Notes: generated by a model not told the origin, from the letters alone. A stretch of DNA of 64,000 bases from Micromonospora pisi (GCF_003633685.1 NZ_RBKT01000001.1:5580001-5644000), one strand, 5' to 3'; positions 25,199-33,987 are shown, numbered from the stretch's first letter. Numbers and translations are program-made.

Positions 25199-27620
25199 CC
25201 GGATCACCCGGCCGGGGCCGGCCCGGTTCCAGCGTCGCCGCCACCTCACCCGCGAGCTGGTCCACGGTCAGCCACACCGTCGGGTCGGACCAGTAACCGG
25301 AGTGCCGGCCGGGCGCCGGCTCCGGCTGACCGTAGATGTGCCAGCTCGTCCTCGGATCCGGCAACTCCACGTCGACCGGGTGCGCCGTCGCCCCCGGATC
25401 GGGGACGAGGACCGAGCCACCGACGTAGTCGGTCAGGTAGTAGAAGTTCCGCCACTCGTACACCGCCGTACGGCCTGTTCCAGCGCTGCCCGGCGCCGCA
25501 CCGCCGTCCGTCGACGGCGCGGTCGACGGCGCGAGCTGGCGTAGCACCCGGTCGTCGAAGTACGCCGGAAAGGCCCAGCCGTAGAGGGTGCGCAGCGGCG
25601 ACCCGAAGGTCACCAGAGCCACCGTGTCGTCGGCGGGTCGGCTCTGCGCCTGGAGCAGCGCGGCGGCGGCGATGACCGTGCCCTGGCTGTGCGCGGCGAG
25701 CACCACCCGGCCGCCCCGGTCGTGGATCCGCCACAGCCGCCGCTGCACCTCCGGCACCGCCCGCTCGGCGTACGACGGTGGCGCCAGCGGGTGGTACGCG
25801 CGCGGCCAGAACGTCATCACGTCCCAGACCACGCCGATCCGCCGACGGCTCTCCAGGTTCCGCCAACCCCGACGCAGCAGCACGATCACCGCGAGCGGGA
25901 TGCCGGAAGCCAGGTAACTGCCGATGGTGAACGCCCACTGGGTGCCCCAGGGCAGCTTGCCGTAGAGCCAGTAACGCGTCTGGATCGCGATCAGCACCAG
26001 CAGGCCGAGCGCGGCCATCGTGGTGAGCAGCTTGTCCAGGTCGTGCGCCATCCGGGCGACCCGGCGGGCCCGTGCCACCCGCGCACCCCAACGCCGACCG
26101 GCCGCCGACGAGCCCGGTACGTCGGCCGTGGACGGTACGGCGCCGGCCGCGTTGTACTGCCAGCGTCGCTCGTCCGTCGGCTCGTCCAGATTGCGCAGGT
26201 ACCAGGCGCGGATCCGGTCCACGCTGGTCCGGTCGTTCCCGGCCCGCCAGTAGACGACCAGTTCGTAGAGGACGAAGAGCAGCACTATCGCCAGCGGCAC
26301 CAGGGTCAGGTAGTGCAGCAGCTTGCCGACGATCGGGTAGAGGTACACCTCGGACTCGGCCACCGCCGCGTCGGGCAGCCTGCTCCGGGTCGACACCTCG
26401 GCCACCAGGTCGGCGAAGCGGGACATCGCGCCGAGCAGCACCACGTTGAGCGCGAAGACGCCGAGCACCAACGCGACGAAGGGGCCGAAGATGACGAACG
26501 TACCGCGCCGCCAGCCCCCGCACAGCAACGCCACCAGCACCAGGAGCAGGCTCACGAAGACGCCGCCGAGGGTCAGGCCGGCGACCACCGGGATGCCCGG
26601 CAGGTAGCCGAACGGTTGGACGTACCCGGGTTGGATCGTGGCGTACCAGCCGGCGCCGACCAGGCTGAGCGCGCCCAGCACGAGCACCACCGCCGCACTC
26701 CCCGGCGGACAGGCGTCGAGGGCGGTGAGTACGAGTACGGCGAGCATCACCCCCGCGCAGACCAGCAGTACGAGCAGATGCAGCCACCCGGCGGTGGCCG
26801 CCGTCGCGGCCTGCGACGAGGTGGCGTGCACGGTGTGGGTGAGGGTGAGCGCGACGAACCCGAGTCCCGCGCCGAGGTGCAGGTAGCCCAGGTCGAGGGT
26901 GCTGCGCCGGCCGGCCCAGAAGCTCGGGTCGGTCAGACCGACCGCCGGCTGGGCGGCGCTGCGCGGTGACTCGCGTGACGGCAGCCGCGACGGTGGGCTG
27001 ACCGCCTCGTACCGGCCGATCGAACGCAGGGTGAGGACCGCGAGCAGGGCGACCAGGGCGAGCGGGACGAGCGCGCCGAGGAGCAGCCGACGGGCCGGGA
27101 AATCGGCCAGCATCGGGTCTCGCAGCGGGCGCAGCAGCCAGCTCTCCCGGGCGCAGCCGGCCCGGCCACCGCACTGGTACGCCAACAGTTCCAGAGCGGT
27201 GATCGCGGCGATGAGCAGCAGGTTGAGGGTGAGGAAGAGGGCGGCCCAGCGGACCGCCGTACGGTGCAGCCGGAATCGCCAGGGCGAGGCGTGGGTGCGG
27301 GGCATGCACATCCAGCCGGCCACGTTCGCCAGCGCGAACGGGAAGAGCAGCAGCCACAGCACCCGCGAGCCGGCGCGTGAGGTCAGCCCACCCCACGAGT
27401 ACGCCTCGACGTGCCGTCCGGCGACGTCGGCGCTCCGGTAGAAGCCGGCGATCCGGTCGCCGGCGACCTGTAGGGGTGCGTCGTCGCCGAGCAGGTCCTG
27501 CGGGGTCGTCCCGCCGACCCCGTGCAGCCGCAGTTCGGTGACCCCGGTCAGGTCCGGTACGGGTGGAACCAGACCGGAGGGGCGTGGGACCGGGGCGGTG
27601 TCGAATCGGACCAGCGGCAT
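25173..27620 (-). CDS. Large polytopic membrane protein with alpha/beta-hydrolase domain
   Basis: 815 aa from ATG 27620 (GGAGA upstream). The N-terminus carries TELRLHGVGGTTPQDLL, a HGVGG oxyanion-type motif as in lipase-like hydrolases. About ten hydrophobic segments fill residues 110-600. A second hydrolase block near the C-terminus has the nucleophile elbow AAHSQGT with Ser645, and a late LVTFGSPLRTLYGWAFPAYF strand pattern. The domain order suggests one hydrolase split by a membrane block, which is unusual. It may act on lipids or envelope esters. No named family comes to mind. Its neighbours give no pathway clue. Confidence 0.75.
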   Translation of the reverse strand: MPLVRFDTAPVPRPSGLVPPVPDLTGVTELRLHGVGGTTPQDLLGDDAPLQVAGDRIAGFYRSADVAGRHVEAYSWGGLTSRAGSRVLWLLLFPFALANVAGWMCMPRTHASPWRFRLHRTAVRWAALFLTLNLLLIAAITALELLAYQCGGRAGCARESWLLRPLRDPMLADFPARRLLLGALVPLALVALLAVLTLRSIGRYEAVSPPSRLPSRESPRSAAQPAVGLTDPSFWAGRRSTLDLGYLHLGAGLGFVALTLTHTVHATSSQAATAATAGWLHLLVLLVCAGVMLAVLVLTALDACPPGSAAVVLVLGALSLVGAGWYATIQPGYVQPFGYLPGIPVVAGLTLGGVFVSLLLVLVALLCGGWRRGTFVIFGPFVALVLGVFALNVVLLGAMSRFADLVAEVSTRSRLPDAAVAESEVYLYPIVGKLLHYLTLVPLAIVLLFVLYELVVYWRAGNDRTSVDRIRAWYLRNLDEPTDERRWQYNAAGAVPSTADVPGSSAAGRRWGARVARARRVARMAHDLDKLLTTMAALGLLVLIAIQTRYWLYGKLPWGTQWAFTIGSYLASGIPLAVIVLLRRGWRNLESRRRIGVVWDVMTFWPRAYHPLAPPSYAERAVPEVQRRLWRIHDRGGRVVLAAHSQGTVIAAAALLQAQSRPADDTVALVTFGSPLRTLYGWAFPAYFDDRVLRQLAPSTAPSTDGGAAPGSAGTGRTAVYEWRNFYYLTDYVGGSVLVPDPGATAHPVDVELPDPRTSWHIYGQPEPAPGRHSGYWSDPTVWLTVDQLAGEVAATLEPGRPRPGDPVTVPAPRS

Positions 27621-27884
27621 GGGGCAACATCTCCGAAGATCGGCTCCGCCACCCCGTTTGTGCAGCTCAGTGCTGGTGTAAGGGGTGGTCGGCGCCCTCT
27701 TACGGTGCGCCCTCGACCGCGTTCGGCGCAGTCGGATATCAGACATAAATCACCTGATAGCACGATCTGACCCAGGCCCGTGTGCCGCCGGCCGCCCGCC
27801 CTGTCGCCCACCCGACGCAACCGCCACCCGGCCCCAGGTGTGTAACGGGTGCGGCCGGGAACCGGCCCTTCGAGAGGAGGAATG

Positions 27885-28595
27885 ATGCCTGGAACACGCA
27901 ACGGCGGCCGGTGGGGTGTGACGGTGCTGGCGGCGACCCTCGGCGCCACGGTCACACTGCTCGGAGCCGGATGCTCGGCGACGCCCGGGAACGCGGCGGG
28001 CACGCCGACCGGCACCCCCACGGCCGGCGCCACCGTGTCGGTCAGCCCCACCCCGGCGGCCACCCCCGACCCGGCGCCGAGTGCGCCGAGTGCGACCCCG
28101 GGCCGTACCGCGAGCCGACCGGCGACCGTCGCGCCGTCGCGCGGGCCGGTGCAGTACGACCCGGCCCGGAACCCGACCGACCTCGCCGCCCTCACCGACG
28201 GACTCGTCCTCGGGCGGCCGGTCAACGGCGTACGCCACGGCGAACTGGTGGTGACCATCCGGAACAACGGCCCGTTCCCGGTCGAGCGGCTGATCTTCAC
28301 GGTGGAACTGCCGGAAAGTGTTTCCGCCGACGGCGGCGACTGGACCGGGTGCGACGAACTCCGGTCCCGGCAGGACGGTTACCCGGCCGGATCAAAGTGC
28401 GACAAGGGCCGGCTCGGTGCCGGTGAGACCAGGGTCTACCGGCTCGGCGTACAGACACCGGCGGCCGAGGACGGCAACGACAGCCAGATCTCGCGCTGGC
28501 TGGTCGACGTCTGGTCCAGCGGCCCGCACGACGAGATGCACCGCGACTCCGTACCCGAGAACAACCGGCGCATCTTCCGGGTCACCCGTTCCTGA
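27885..28595 (+). CDS. Lipoprotein with Pro/Thr-rich linker
   Basis: 236 aa from ATG 27885 (AGGAGG 4 nt upstream). The signal peptide ends in the lipobox LLGAGC, so the mature protein is lipid-anchored at the Cys. A Thr/Pro/Ala-rich linker of about 60 residues follows, then a beta-rich domain (GELVVTIRNNGPFPVERLIFTVELPE) resembling DUF11-like or fibronectin-like folds, with two Cys that could pair. The function is unknown. Confidence 0.8.
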   Translation: MPGTRNGGRWGVTVLAATLGATVTLLGAGCSATPGNAAGTPTGTPTAGATVSVSPTPAATPDPAPSAPSATPGRTASRPATVAPSRGPVQYDPARNPTDLAALTDGLVLGRPVNGVRHGELVVTIRNNGPFPVERLIFTVELPESVSADGGDWTGCDELRSRQDGYPAGSKCDKGRLGAGETRVYRLGVQTPAAEDGNDSQISRWLVDVWSSGPHDEMHRDSVPENNRRIFRVTRS

Positions 28596-28612
28596 ACCGG
28601 TCCTCCCCGCCA

Positions 28613-28662
28613 CGGTCCAGAGCCGGTCGTCGTGATCACCACAGCGACGGCGGTCTGGACCG
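28613..28662. terminator. Inverted repeat, probable terminator
   Basis: CGGTCCAGA (28613-28621) pairs with TCTGGACCG (28654-28662), with a smaller CGTCG/CGACG stem inside the loop. It lies between the + strand lipoprotein gene and the convergent cyclase operon. Confidence 0.55.
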
Positions 28663-28686
28663 GGAGGGAGAACGGTTCGCGGGTGC

Positions 28687-29421
28687 CTAGTGGTCGAGGA
28701 CGCGGGCGGCGAGGTCGCCACGGTCGAAGGAGACGAAGACGTCGCCGAGCCGGGCCAGCAGATACCGGCGCTCGTCCTCGTCGAGCCCACCGAGGAAGTC
28801 GTGCACCACCGCGGCGATCGCCGGGACCTCCGGCGAACCCGACGAGGTGAGCCGCGCCGCCACCCGCTCGAACTGGTCACCCAGCAACGGTTCCAACGAA
28901 CCCGGGTGGTGCTTGAACCAGTAGGTACGCGCCGTCGCCGGATCGGCCAGCACCTGCTCCCGCAGATACCGCAGCTGCGCCTGCTCCAGTTGCTGTTCCA
29001 GTTGCTGGACCACCAGATTCCGGCGCAACTGCTCCGCCAGCGTGACCGCCTGCCGTACCTCCGGTTGCACGGTCACCGACACCGTGCAACCGGCCAAGCT
29101 GATCTTGGACTGGGTCAGGTCCAGCAGCGGCAGCCGGTAGCTCAGCTCCGCCTCCACCAGCGTCAGCGCCGTCACCTCGGCGGATTCCGTCATGCCGCGC
29201 GCGGCGTGGAGCAGGCAGTAGCGCAGCGCCGCCTCGCCCTGCGCCGCCGTCCCACCGAGCAGGTACCAGTCGGCGGTGATCGCCACGTCGAAGGCGGCCC
29301 CCGCCATGCTGCTCGGCAGCTGATCGGTGAACTCGCTCCGCCGGATCATCGGTGGCGGTGCCGGTGGCAGGGCTGCCTGCGGTGGGCCGAGCAGGTCGCG
29401 GAGGAACTCAAACAGTCCCAT
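28687..29421 (-). CDS. Unknown protein, third gene of the cyclase/NTPase operon
   Basis: 244 aa. Residues 1-20 are MGLFEFLRDLLGPPQ followed by a Pro-rich stretch. Residues 40-125 look alpha-beta (FDVAITADWYLLGG...VTALTLVEAELSYRLPLLD). A charged helical, coiled-coil-like region comes next (LVVQQLEQQLEQAQLRYLREQVL), then an acidic helical tail. The alternation of strand block and Gln/Glu-rich helix is mildly SPFH-like, but I would not assign it. ATG 29421 overlaps the NTPase gene's end by 14 nt, so it is made with it. Confidence 0.75.
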   Translation of the reverse strand: MGLFEFLRDLLGPPQAALPPAPPPMIRRSEFTDQLPSSMAGAAFDVAITADWYLLGGTAAQGEAALRYCLLHAARGMTESAEVTALTLVEAELSYRLPLLDLTQSKISLAGCTVSVTVQPEVRQAVTLAEQLRRNLVVQQLEQQLEQAQLRYLREQVLADPATARTYWFKHHPGSLEPLLGDQFERVAARLTSSGSPEVPAIAAVVHDFLGGLDEDERRYLLARLGDVFVSFDRGDLAARVLDH

Positions 29422-31753
29422 TCGTACTCCATCTCTGTGGCTGAGGGTGACGGGTCAGGGAGACATCGACCCGGTGCAGCTCCCTGACCAGGTGTTCCCG
29501 GAGCGCGGCGCGCTCCGGGCGCTCGTGGTCCATGGCCGGTGGCTGCCAGTCGTGCAGCAGGCCACGGATCCGGGCCACCCGGCGTCCCGCCGCCGGGCCG
29601 GTGGCCACCCCGTGCGCCAACAGCCGCGTGACGAGTCCGGTCCGGGGCGCGTCGCCGGCCGCCGCGTCGCACCAACGACGCAGCAACACCACGATCCCGA
29701 CCGGGATGTCGGTCCCGACCACGGTTGCCCGGCCGATCGCCGTACCGACCGCCTCCACCACTTCCGGCGGTTCGTGACCGACCGTGGCGAGCACCCGGTC
29801 CACCCGGTCGTCGGGGACCCTGCCGGTCGGGGAGTCGGGCACCGGGTCCACGAGTTGGTCGGGGACGCCCACGGCCGGCGGCTGGCCGAGGAGTTCGAGG
29901 GCGCGACCGGCCAGGGCGACCCGGGGGCCGGGCGGACCGGCCAACCACCGGGCCAGACGGAGCAGCACGGCGGTACGCAACACCGGCCGGCGCCAGATCG
30001 ACGACAACGCGGCCAGCACCGCCTCGTCCACCTCGGACTGCCCCCACCGCGCCAGTTGACCGAGTCGGACCAGCGCCTGTTCGACATAGAAGTCCGCGAA
30101 CCCACCGCCACAGACCCGCGCCACCGTGGCCAGCACCGACGGATGGTTTCTCTGAGCCACCGCCCAGCGGTACAGGCGTCGTCGGATCGCCGCCCCGATC
30201 TCCGGGCTGAGCGCGCCCAGTTCGAGGATCTCCACCAGGGGCACCCGCAGTTCCGGTCGCCGGGCCCAGGCCGCCGTCACCAGGGCCAGGATCTCCGGTG
30301 AGCGACGTCGCAGGGCGGTCCGGAGCACCAGTTCGGCGATGCCGACGGCGACCGTACGGTCGACCCGGGTGCCGTCGATCGGCAGCCGGGCCACCCAGCG
30401 CCAGAGTTCCCGTTCGAACTCCTCGGTGCGGTCGGTGATGACGAAGTCCAGCACCGCGTCGCCGTACCGGGGGCGCCGGAACCGGACCCGACCGGCGGGG
30501 TCGAGTTCGGCACCGACCTCGTCCAGCAGGGTCCGGACACCGGCCTCGCCCAGGCCGGGCGGCGGGTTGTCACCGAGCCGGTTCCCCAACAGCTCGGCCG
30601 CCCGCAGCACCCGCCCAGGGGCGGACCCGGCCAGGACCGCCGCCGCGACCAGGAAGAGCCTCGGTCGTGGCGCCGGATGCTGGCCGAACCAGGTGTGCAG
30701 TTCCGCCTCCCAGTTGCGGAAGGCCGAGACCAGGGCCTCCACGAGATCCTTCGCCGCCGGCTGGTCCGGCCCGTGCAGGTCCTGCCGGTAGGACCGGGCG
30801 AACGTGCCGAGGATGTCGTTGGCCAGTCGGGCCAGCCGTACCGCCTCGGCCGGGGTGGCGGTCACCAGCAGACCCGCCACCGTGGGGGTGCCGGCCAGCC
30901 ACGCGAGGTCGAGATCGGGAAGAAGCCGGCGCAACTGCGCGTCGAGCACCATCGACGCGGGCGGTACGCCGACCCGGAGCACCAGCCCCTCCGACGCCGG
31001 GGTGAGCTGGCCCCAGACCTCCTCGGTCACGGTCACCACGACGTAGGAGCCCAGGTCGGCCAGCGCCTCGACGTAGGCGGCGAGGTCGCGGGCGAAACCC
31101 GGATGCACCTGCTCCGCCCGTTCCGGCAACTCCAACAGGTACGCGACCTCCGGGTGCATCGGAAGCGCGGTGATGCTCAACTGTTCGTCCCGGGCCGGGT
31201 CGAAGGACCGGATCTCGCGGAGCGTACGGCCGGTGCCGTCCAGCAGACGCAGCGCGGCGGTACGCCGTCCGGTCCCAGCCGCCCCGACGAGCACCGCTCC
31301 ACCGTGGCGCAGCAGCAGCCCGGTGGCCTCCGCGCTGACCAACCGCTCGCCGTCGGTCTGCCGGTAGCCGGGTTCGACGAAGGTGCCGAGCAGGTTGCGT
31401 ACGTGCTGTTCGGTGAGTTCGTGGTAGTCACGTACCCGGTCGAAGTGCTGGTGCAGGCCCCCGTAGACCACCCCGGCGACCTGGCCGGAGCTGTACTCGA
31501 CGGAGAACGTGGCCGGCGGCGGGTCGGTCCCCTCCGCCTCGGCGGACTCGCCCTCCAACAGTTCGGTCTCGTCGGGATCGTCCTCGTCCGGACCGGTGTC
31601 GGGGGAGCGGGGACCGGGGACGGACGGCACCGTCCGGGTGGCGGTCGGGGCCGGCGGCGGTGCTCCGTCGGCGGGCGGAGCGGGTGGTGTGGACAGGCCG
31701 TCGACCGGCTCCCCGGTCGACGCGTCCGGGACCTCGTCGACCGTCCAGGTCAT
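29408..31753 (-). CDS. Large degenerate P-loop (STAND-like) protein with N-terminal GQVAG motif
   Basis: 781 aa. Residues 1-82 are disordered Pro/Asp/Glu-rich. Residues 88-102 carry SSGQVAGVVYGGLHQ, the same motif as at the cyclase C-terminus. A P-loop-like GAAGTGRRT follows at residues 157-165, with Arg in both the Lys and the Ser/Thr position, so ATP binding may be weak or lost. The remainder (residues 200-770) is helical and repeat-like, with RLARLANDILGTFARS reminiscent of STAND/AAA lid regions. No HTH or catalytic effector is visible. ATG 31753 overlaps the cyclase stop (ATGA). Confidence 0.78.
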   Translation of the reverse strand: MTWTVDEVPDASTGEPVDGLSTPPAPPADGAPPPAPTATRTVPSVPGPRSPDTGPDEDDPDETELLEGESAEAEGTDPPPATFSVEYSSGQVAGVVYGGLHQHFDRVRDYHELTEQHVRNLLGTFVEPGYRQTDGERLVSAEATGLLLRHGGAVLVGAAGTGRRTAALRLLDGTGRTLREIRSFDPARDEQLSITALPMHPEVAYLLELPERAEQVHPGFARDLAAYVEALADLGSYVVVTVTEEVWGQLTPASEGLVLRVGVPPASMVLDAQLRRLLPDLDLAWLAGTPTVAGLLVTATPAEAVRLARLANDILGTFARSYRQDLHGPDQPAAKDLVEALVSAFRNWEAELHTWFGQHPAPRPRLFLVAAAVLAGSAPGRVLRAAELLGNRLGDNPPPGLGEAGVRTLLDEVGAELDPAGRVRFRRPRYGDAVLDFVITDRTEEFERELWRWVARLPIDGTRVDRTVAVGIAELVLRTALRRRSPEILALVTAAWARRPELRVPLVEILELGALSPEIGAAIRRRLYRWAVAQRNHPSVLATVARVCGGGFADFYVEQALVRLGQLARWGQSEVDEAVLAALSSIWRRPVLRTAVLLRLARWLAGPPGPRVALAGRALELLGQPPAVGVPDQLVDPVPDSPTGRVPDDRVDRVLATVGHEPPEVVEAVGTAIGRATVVGTDIPVGIVVLLRRWCDAAAGDAPRTGLVTRLLAHGVATGPAAGRRVARIRGLLHDWQPPAMDHERPERAALREHLVRELHRVDVSLTRHPQPQRWSTNGTV

Positions 31754-32622
31754 GCCTCGCCTCCCCGGTGCGACTGGTGCATGCCGCCGCTGACCGTGCC
31801 GGCGACCTGCCCCGTGTTGTGCCCGACGTACGGGCCGCCGGTGCCTCCCCGGGGCCGCCGCCGGTCGCCACCGGAGCGGTCACCGGAGTCCGGGCGCTCG
31901 TCGTCCCGCCCCTTCCGCGCCCCGGCGGCCGACCAGTCCTGCGTGGCCGGTGGAGACAACCGGGGCAGCACCAACGGGCTGCCTGAGGGCTCCGGCACGT
32001 AGATCCAGGCGCGTTGGCTGAACTGCTTGCCGGGCACAGTGGCGGCGACCTCGACGAACTGGTCAGGGTGCCGACCGGTGAAGCCGGCCGCCACCACGTC
32101 CTGGAACACCCGGTCGGAGAGGACAGCGGCCACGTACGTCACCTCCGCGCTGCCGGCGGCGAGCATGAGGCGTACCGGCTCGGAGTCCAGGAGCCGGTGG
32201 GCCTCGTTGCGGGCGGTCCCGTTGCCGCCCAGGTGCCGCCGGTCCGCGTCGAGCGCGACCGGGCCGACGTGCAGGGCCACCCGGAGTCGGATGAGCGGGG
32301 TGCCGCGCCGGGAGCCGTTGTTGTACTCGGCCAGCACCTCCTGGAGCGTGGCGAGGAAGGGATGGACGAGTGCGGGCAGCAACCGGGTCGGTACGCCGAT
32401 CGCGAAGCCGTCGCCGGTCCCGGCGAAGAACGGCGGCATGGTCCATGCCTCGCCGAACCCCGACCGCTGGGCCGCTTCCTCGGCCAGTCGCGGTATGAGG
32501 TCGCTGACCTGCTGGTGGGTGCTACCGGGCTCGCCGGTGAAACCCTTCGCGTCCACCGCGAGAATTCCCGTGTAGGGCGGCAGTTCCCGGGTGGTGGTGA
32601 ATGGGGCGGGGATAGCGGTCAC
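31750..32622 (-). CDS. Class III nucleotidyl cyclase-like protein with C-terminal GQVAG motif
   Basis: 290 aa from GTG 32622 (AGGAG upstream). The class III cyclase core is readable: VDAKGFT with metal Asp24, GTGDGFAIG with metal Asp71, RVALHVGPV, and the transition-state pair Asn139/Arg143 in ARNEAHRLLD. By eye the two purine-specificity positions are changed: Lys to Ala67 and Asp to Gly132. Residues 240-267 are a charged Gly/Arg/Asp-rich linker. The C-terminus ends in NTGQVAGTVSGGMHQ (269-283). The gene lies 90 bp behind a CRP-type regulator and is coupled to the NTPase gene. It is probably cytosolic. It may make a cyclic nucleotide with unusual base specificity; activity is inferred, not shown. 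Confidence 0.8.
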   Translation of the reverse strand: MTAIPAPFTTTRELPPYTGILAVDAKGFTGEPGSTHQQVSDLIPRLAEEAAQRSGFGEAWTMPPFFAGTGDGFAIGVPTRLLPALVHPFLATLQEVLAEYNNGSRRGTPLIRLRVALHVGPVALDADRRHLGGNGTARNEAHRLLDSEPVRLMLAAGSAEVTYVAAVLSDRVFQDVVAAGFTGRHPDQFVEVAATVPGKQFSQRAWIYVPEPSGSPLVLPRLSPPATQDWSAAGARKGRDDERPDSGDRSGGDRRRPRGGTGGPYVGHNTGQVAGTVSGGMHQSHRGGEA

Positions 32623-32681
32623 GGTGGCTCCTGCCGTCGAAGGTGACGACAGAGCATCCTGCCGACCGGCGGTGCCCGGAT

Positions 32682-32699
32682 CTGCCCAGCAGTGGGCAG
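32682..32699. other. Perfect hairpin between the CRP-type and cyclase genes
   Basis: CTGCCCA (32682-32688) and TGGGCAG (32693-32699) flank a 4-nt loop, 13 bp past the regulator stop. It could be an attenuator, a partial terminator, or an operator controlling the cyclase operon. Confidence 0.5.
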
Positions 32700-32712
32700 T
32701 CGGCGAATCCGG

Positions 32713-33393
32713 TCAGGAAAGCTCGTAGCCGATCTCGGCCAGGCGCGCGAGGTCGGTCAGGTACATCCGACGGTGTTCCGTACGGAGCACGCCCGCTTTA
32801 CGGAGCAACGTCAGCTCGGCCACCACCGCGTTGCGGGACGCGCCGATGAGCTGTCCCAGCGCGTCCTGCGGCAGGCCAAGGTCGAGCACCGCCCGGTTCT
32901 CGTCGCCGTCCTTGCGGTGTGCCAGCCGCAGCAGCGTCCGGGCCAGTCGTTGCCGTACCGGCAGCAGCGCGATCTCGACCCGTTGTTCGTCCGACTCGCG
33001 GACCCGCGCGCTGTGGTACCGGTGCAGCGCCCGGTCGAGTCCACGAGCAGTGATCAGGGCGTTGAACCGTTCGGCGGTCAGCACCCGCGCCTCGACCGGG
33101 CGCAACACCGCCACACCGGCGGATCGGGGAGTCCCGTTCAACGCGGCCATCTCCCCGATCAGGTCGCCGCCGAGTCGGATGCCGATCAGGCTCTGGTGAC
33201 CGTTCATCTCGGTCCGGAAGACCTTGACCGATCCGGAGAGGAGGACGAGGACCTCGCTTTCGGTCGCTTCCTGAAGGAAGAGCACCCGGCCGGCGGGAAG
33301 CCGCCTGAGCTGGCCGGCAGTGGCGAGTGCCGCCCAGTCCGCCGGTGGGACGAAGTCGACGAAGCTCGCCTGGGCAGGAGAGGTGACCGGCAT
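32713..33393 (-). CDS. CRP/FNR-family cyclic-nucleotide-responsive regulator
   Basis: 226 aa from ATG 33393. The N-terminal cNMP-binding beta-roll has an intact phosphate-binding cassette, GEMAALNGTPRSA (Glu81, Arg90, Ser91), as in proteins that bind cAMP or cGMP. The C-terminal winged helix is LPQDALGQLIGASRNAVVAELTLLRKAGVL. There are no FNR-type Cys clusters. It lies just upstream of a cyclase-like gene on the same strand and is divergent from an SRPBCC gene. The pairing suggests that it reads out the cyclase product. Confidence 0.9.
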   Translation of the reverse strand: MPVTSPAQASFVDFVPPADWAALATAGQLRRLPAGRVLFLQEATESEVLVLLSGSVKVFRTEMNGHQSLIGIRLGGDLIGEMAALNGTPRSAGVAVLRPVEARVLTAERFNALITARGLDRALHRYHSARVRESDEQRVEIALLPVRQRLARTLLRLAHRKDGDENRAVLDLGLPQDALGQLIGASRNAVVAELTLLRKAGVLRTEHRRMYLTDLARLAEIGYELS

Positions 33394-33483
33394 GTGCCCA
33401 CCGTACTGATCCGTCGATGCCCCGGGGTGCCCGTGACGCGCCAGGGGTCGTGCCCGATCTCGCACCTGTGGATACTGACAGGC

Positions 33484-33969
33484 ATGCGCCGGTACGAGAT
33501 CGACGTCCATGCGGTGTCGCGGGGCAGCGCGCAAACCGTGTACGAGCTGCTGAGGGCGGGCGAGACCTGGCCGACCTGGTCCGGGTTGGGCTCGTTCACG
33601 CTGGAACAGCCGAGCCCGATGCCGGACCGGGACGGGGTGGCGGCCAGCGGCGTCGGGGCGGACCAGGCGGTGGGTGCGATCCGGTTGTTCCGTACCGGGC
33701 CGCTGCGCAGCCGGGAGCAGATCGTCGAACTGGTGCCGGGGCGCCGGCTCAGCTACGTACTCCTGTCCGGGCTGCCGTTACGTGACTACCGGGCCGATGT
33801 CGACCTCACCCCGACCAGCGGCGGGACCGAGATCCGCTGGCGGTCGACCTTCGCCGCCAAGGTGCCGGGCACGGGCTGGTTCTACCGTTGGTTCCTCGGT
33901 CGATTCCTGGACCAGACCGTACGCGGGCTGGCCGGTTACGCCGGACGGGCTTCCTCGCCAGCCGGATGA
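33484..33969 (+). CDS. SRPBCC-fold (polyketide cyclase/START-like) protein
   Basis: 161 aa from ATG 33484. The helix-grip fold is seen from YEIDVHAVSRGSAQTVYELLRAGETWPTWSG at the first strand and helix, through EQIVELVPGRRLSYVLLSGLPLRDYRADVDL, to the long C-terminal helix with FYRWFLGRFLDQTVRGLAGYA. Such proteins bind hydrophobic ligands; the ligand is unknown. GATACT at 33471-33476 lies 7 nt upstream, so the mRNA is probably leaderless. It is divergent from the CRP-type gene. Confidence 0.85.
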   Translation: MRRYEIDVHAVSRGSAQTVYELLRAGETWPTWSGLGSFTLEQPSPMPDRDGVAASGVGADQAVGAIRLFRTGPLRSREQIVELVPGRRLSYVLLSGLPLRDYRADVDLTPTSGGTEIRWRSTFAAKVPGTGWFYRWFLGRFLDQTVRGLAGYAGRASSPAG

Positions 33970-33987
33970 GCCGGCCCGGCTGCCCGG

